DNA from: Pedobacter cryoconitis
Lineage (GTDB): Bacteria > Bacteroidota > Bacteroidia > Sphingobacteriales > Sphingobacteriaceae
Length of the DNA stretch: 64,000 nucleotides
Direction: 5' to 3'
NCBI RefSeq assembly: GCF_001590605.1
Contig: NZ_CP014504.1
Span: 682,001 to 746,000, forward strand
The notes under the pieces were generated by a model. It had not been told where the DNA came from, did not search any database, and saw nothing but the letters and a program-made list of their open reading frames with translations. Numbering within the stretch: position 1 is the first letter of the stretch; each line of letters begins with the position of its first letter. This document shows positions 63,892 through 64,000 of this stretch, in pieces. Both the position numbers and the translations under genes were made by a program.

Positions 63892-63999
63892 TTATTTGCA
63901 GCATTCATAATAGTTTCTGACCTTTTTTTCCTGCTCAGACCAGGCAATATAAACCTTGCTTTCTTTGCCTAAACGGTATTTGAAACCATTCACGCCAGT
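63892..63999 (-). CDS. C-terminal end of a gene running off the right edge
   Basis: The minus strand is open from the window edge to a TAA at 63892-63894, giving 35 residues (TGVNGFKYRLGKESKVYIAW...). The stretch has ordinary coding character with a charged, aromatic-containing tail, but it is too short to assign. It could be a chance open frame. Confidence 0.4.
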   Translation of the reverse strand, partial: TGVNGFKYRLGKESKVYIAWSEQEKKVRNYYECCK

Positions 64000-64000
64000 T

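Overview
The window reads as chromosomal DNA of a Bacteroidota bacterium, most likely Sphingobacteriaceae and Pedobacter-like. The evidence is two SusC/SusD pairs, a one-protein hybrid two-component regulator, AT-rich intergenic DNA with Bacteroidota-type promoters (TTTG, 19 nt, TAnnTTnG), weak Shine-Dalgarno signals, and a NUDIX-type arabinose regulator. No plasmid, phage or IS genes were seen.

Left part (1-14.6 kb): a stress and fermentation block. It holds universal stress proteins (one cut by the window edge, one intact, one broken), a PAS protein, an L,D-transpeptidase homologue that has lost its catalytic motif, acetate kinase and phosphoketolase. On the minus strand there follows a probable redox operon: response regulator, histidine kinase, thioredoxin, ApbE flavin transferase, DUF4266 lipoprotein, DUF3570 protein, cytochrome b561 and a VIT/CCC1 transporter. 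FNR/CRP-like boxes (TGAT-N4-ATCA) precede several of these genes, which fits low-oxygen control.

Middle part (14.8-50.1 kb): an arabinose/galactose glycan locus. The minus-strand operon araB-araD-GH27-araA-Na+/sugar symporter is divergent from a GH43 enzyme and a hybrid two-component regulator. PUL 1 follows (SusC, SusD, GH30, GH35: galactan/arabinogalactan backbone). Next come an AraR-type NUDIX regulator divergent from an aldose epimerase, and PUL 2 (SusC, SusD, two GH51, GH43, GH127: arabinan and beta-arabinofuranosides). Five copies of one palindrome, AA(A/T)CGT-N7-AC(G/A)(T/A)TT, stand before araB, the GH43 gene, galM and susC2. They define a visible AraR regulon. PUL 1 instead has a TTTACCCC direct repeat suited to the hybrid regulator. 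AraA, AraB and AraD make xylulose 5-phosphate, which the phosphoketolase and acetate kinase at the left could turn into acetate plus ATP.

Right part (50.1-64 kb): a long inverted repeat, an exported DUF4440 protein, and a translationally coupled ATPase/PD-(D/E)XK-nuclease pair that lies on the 3' side of a tRNA-Arg gene and is the best candidate for an uncharacterised defence module. After these come housekeeping genes: a DnaQ/GIY-YIG nuclease fusion, OsmC, a SpmAB-like membrane protein, an S9 peptidase, yidC and pyrG. A gene on the minus strand runs off the right edge.
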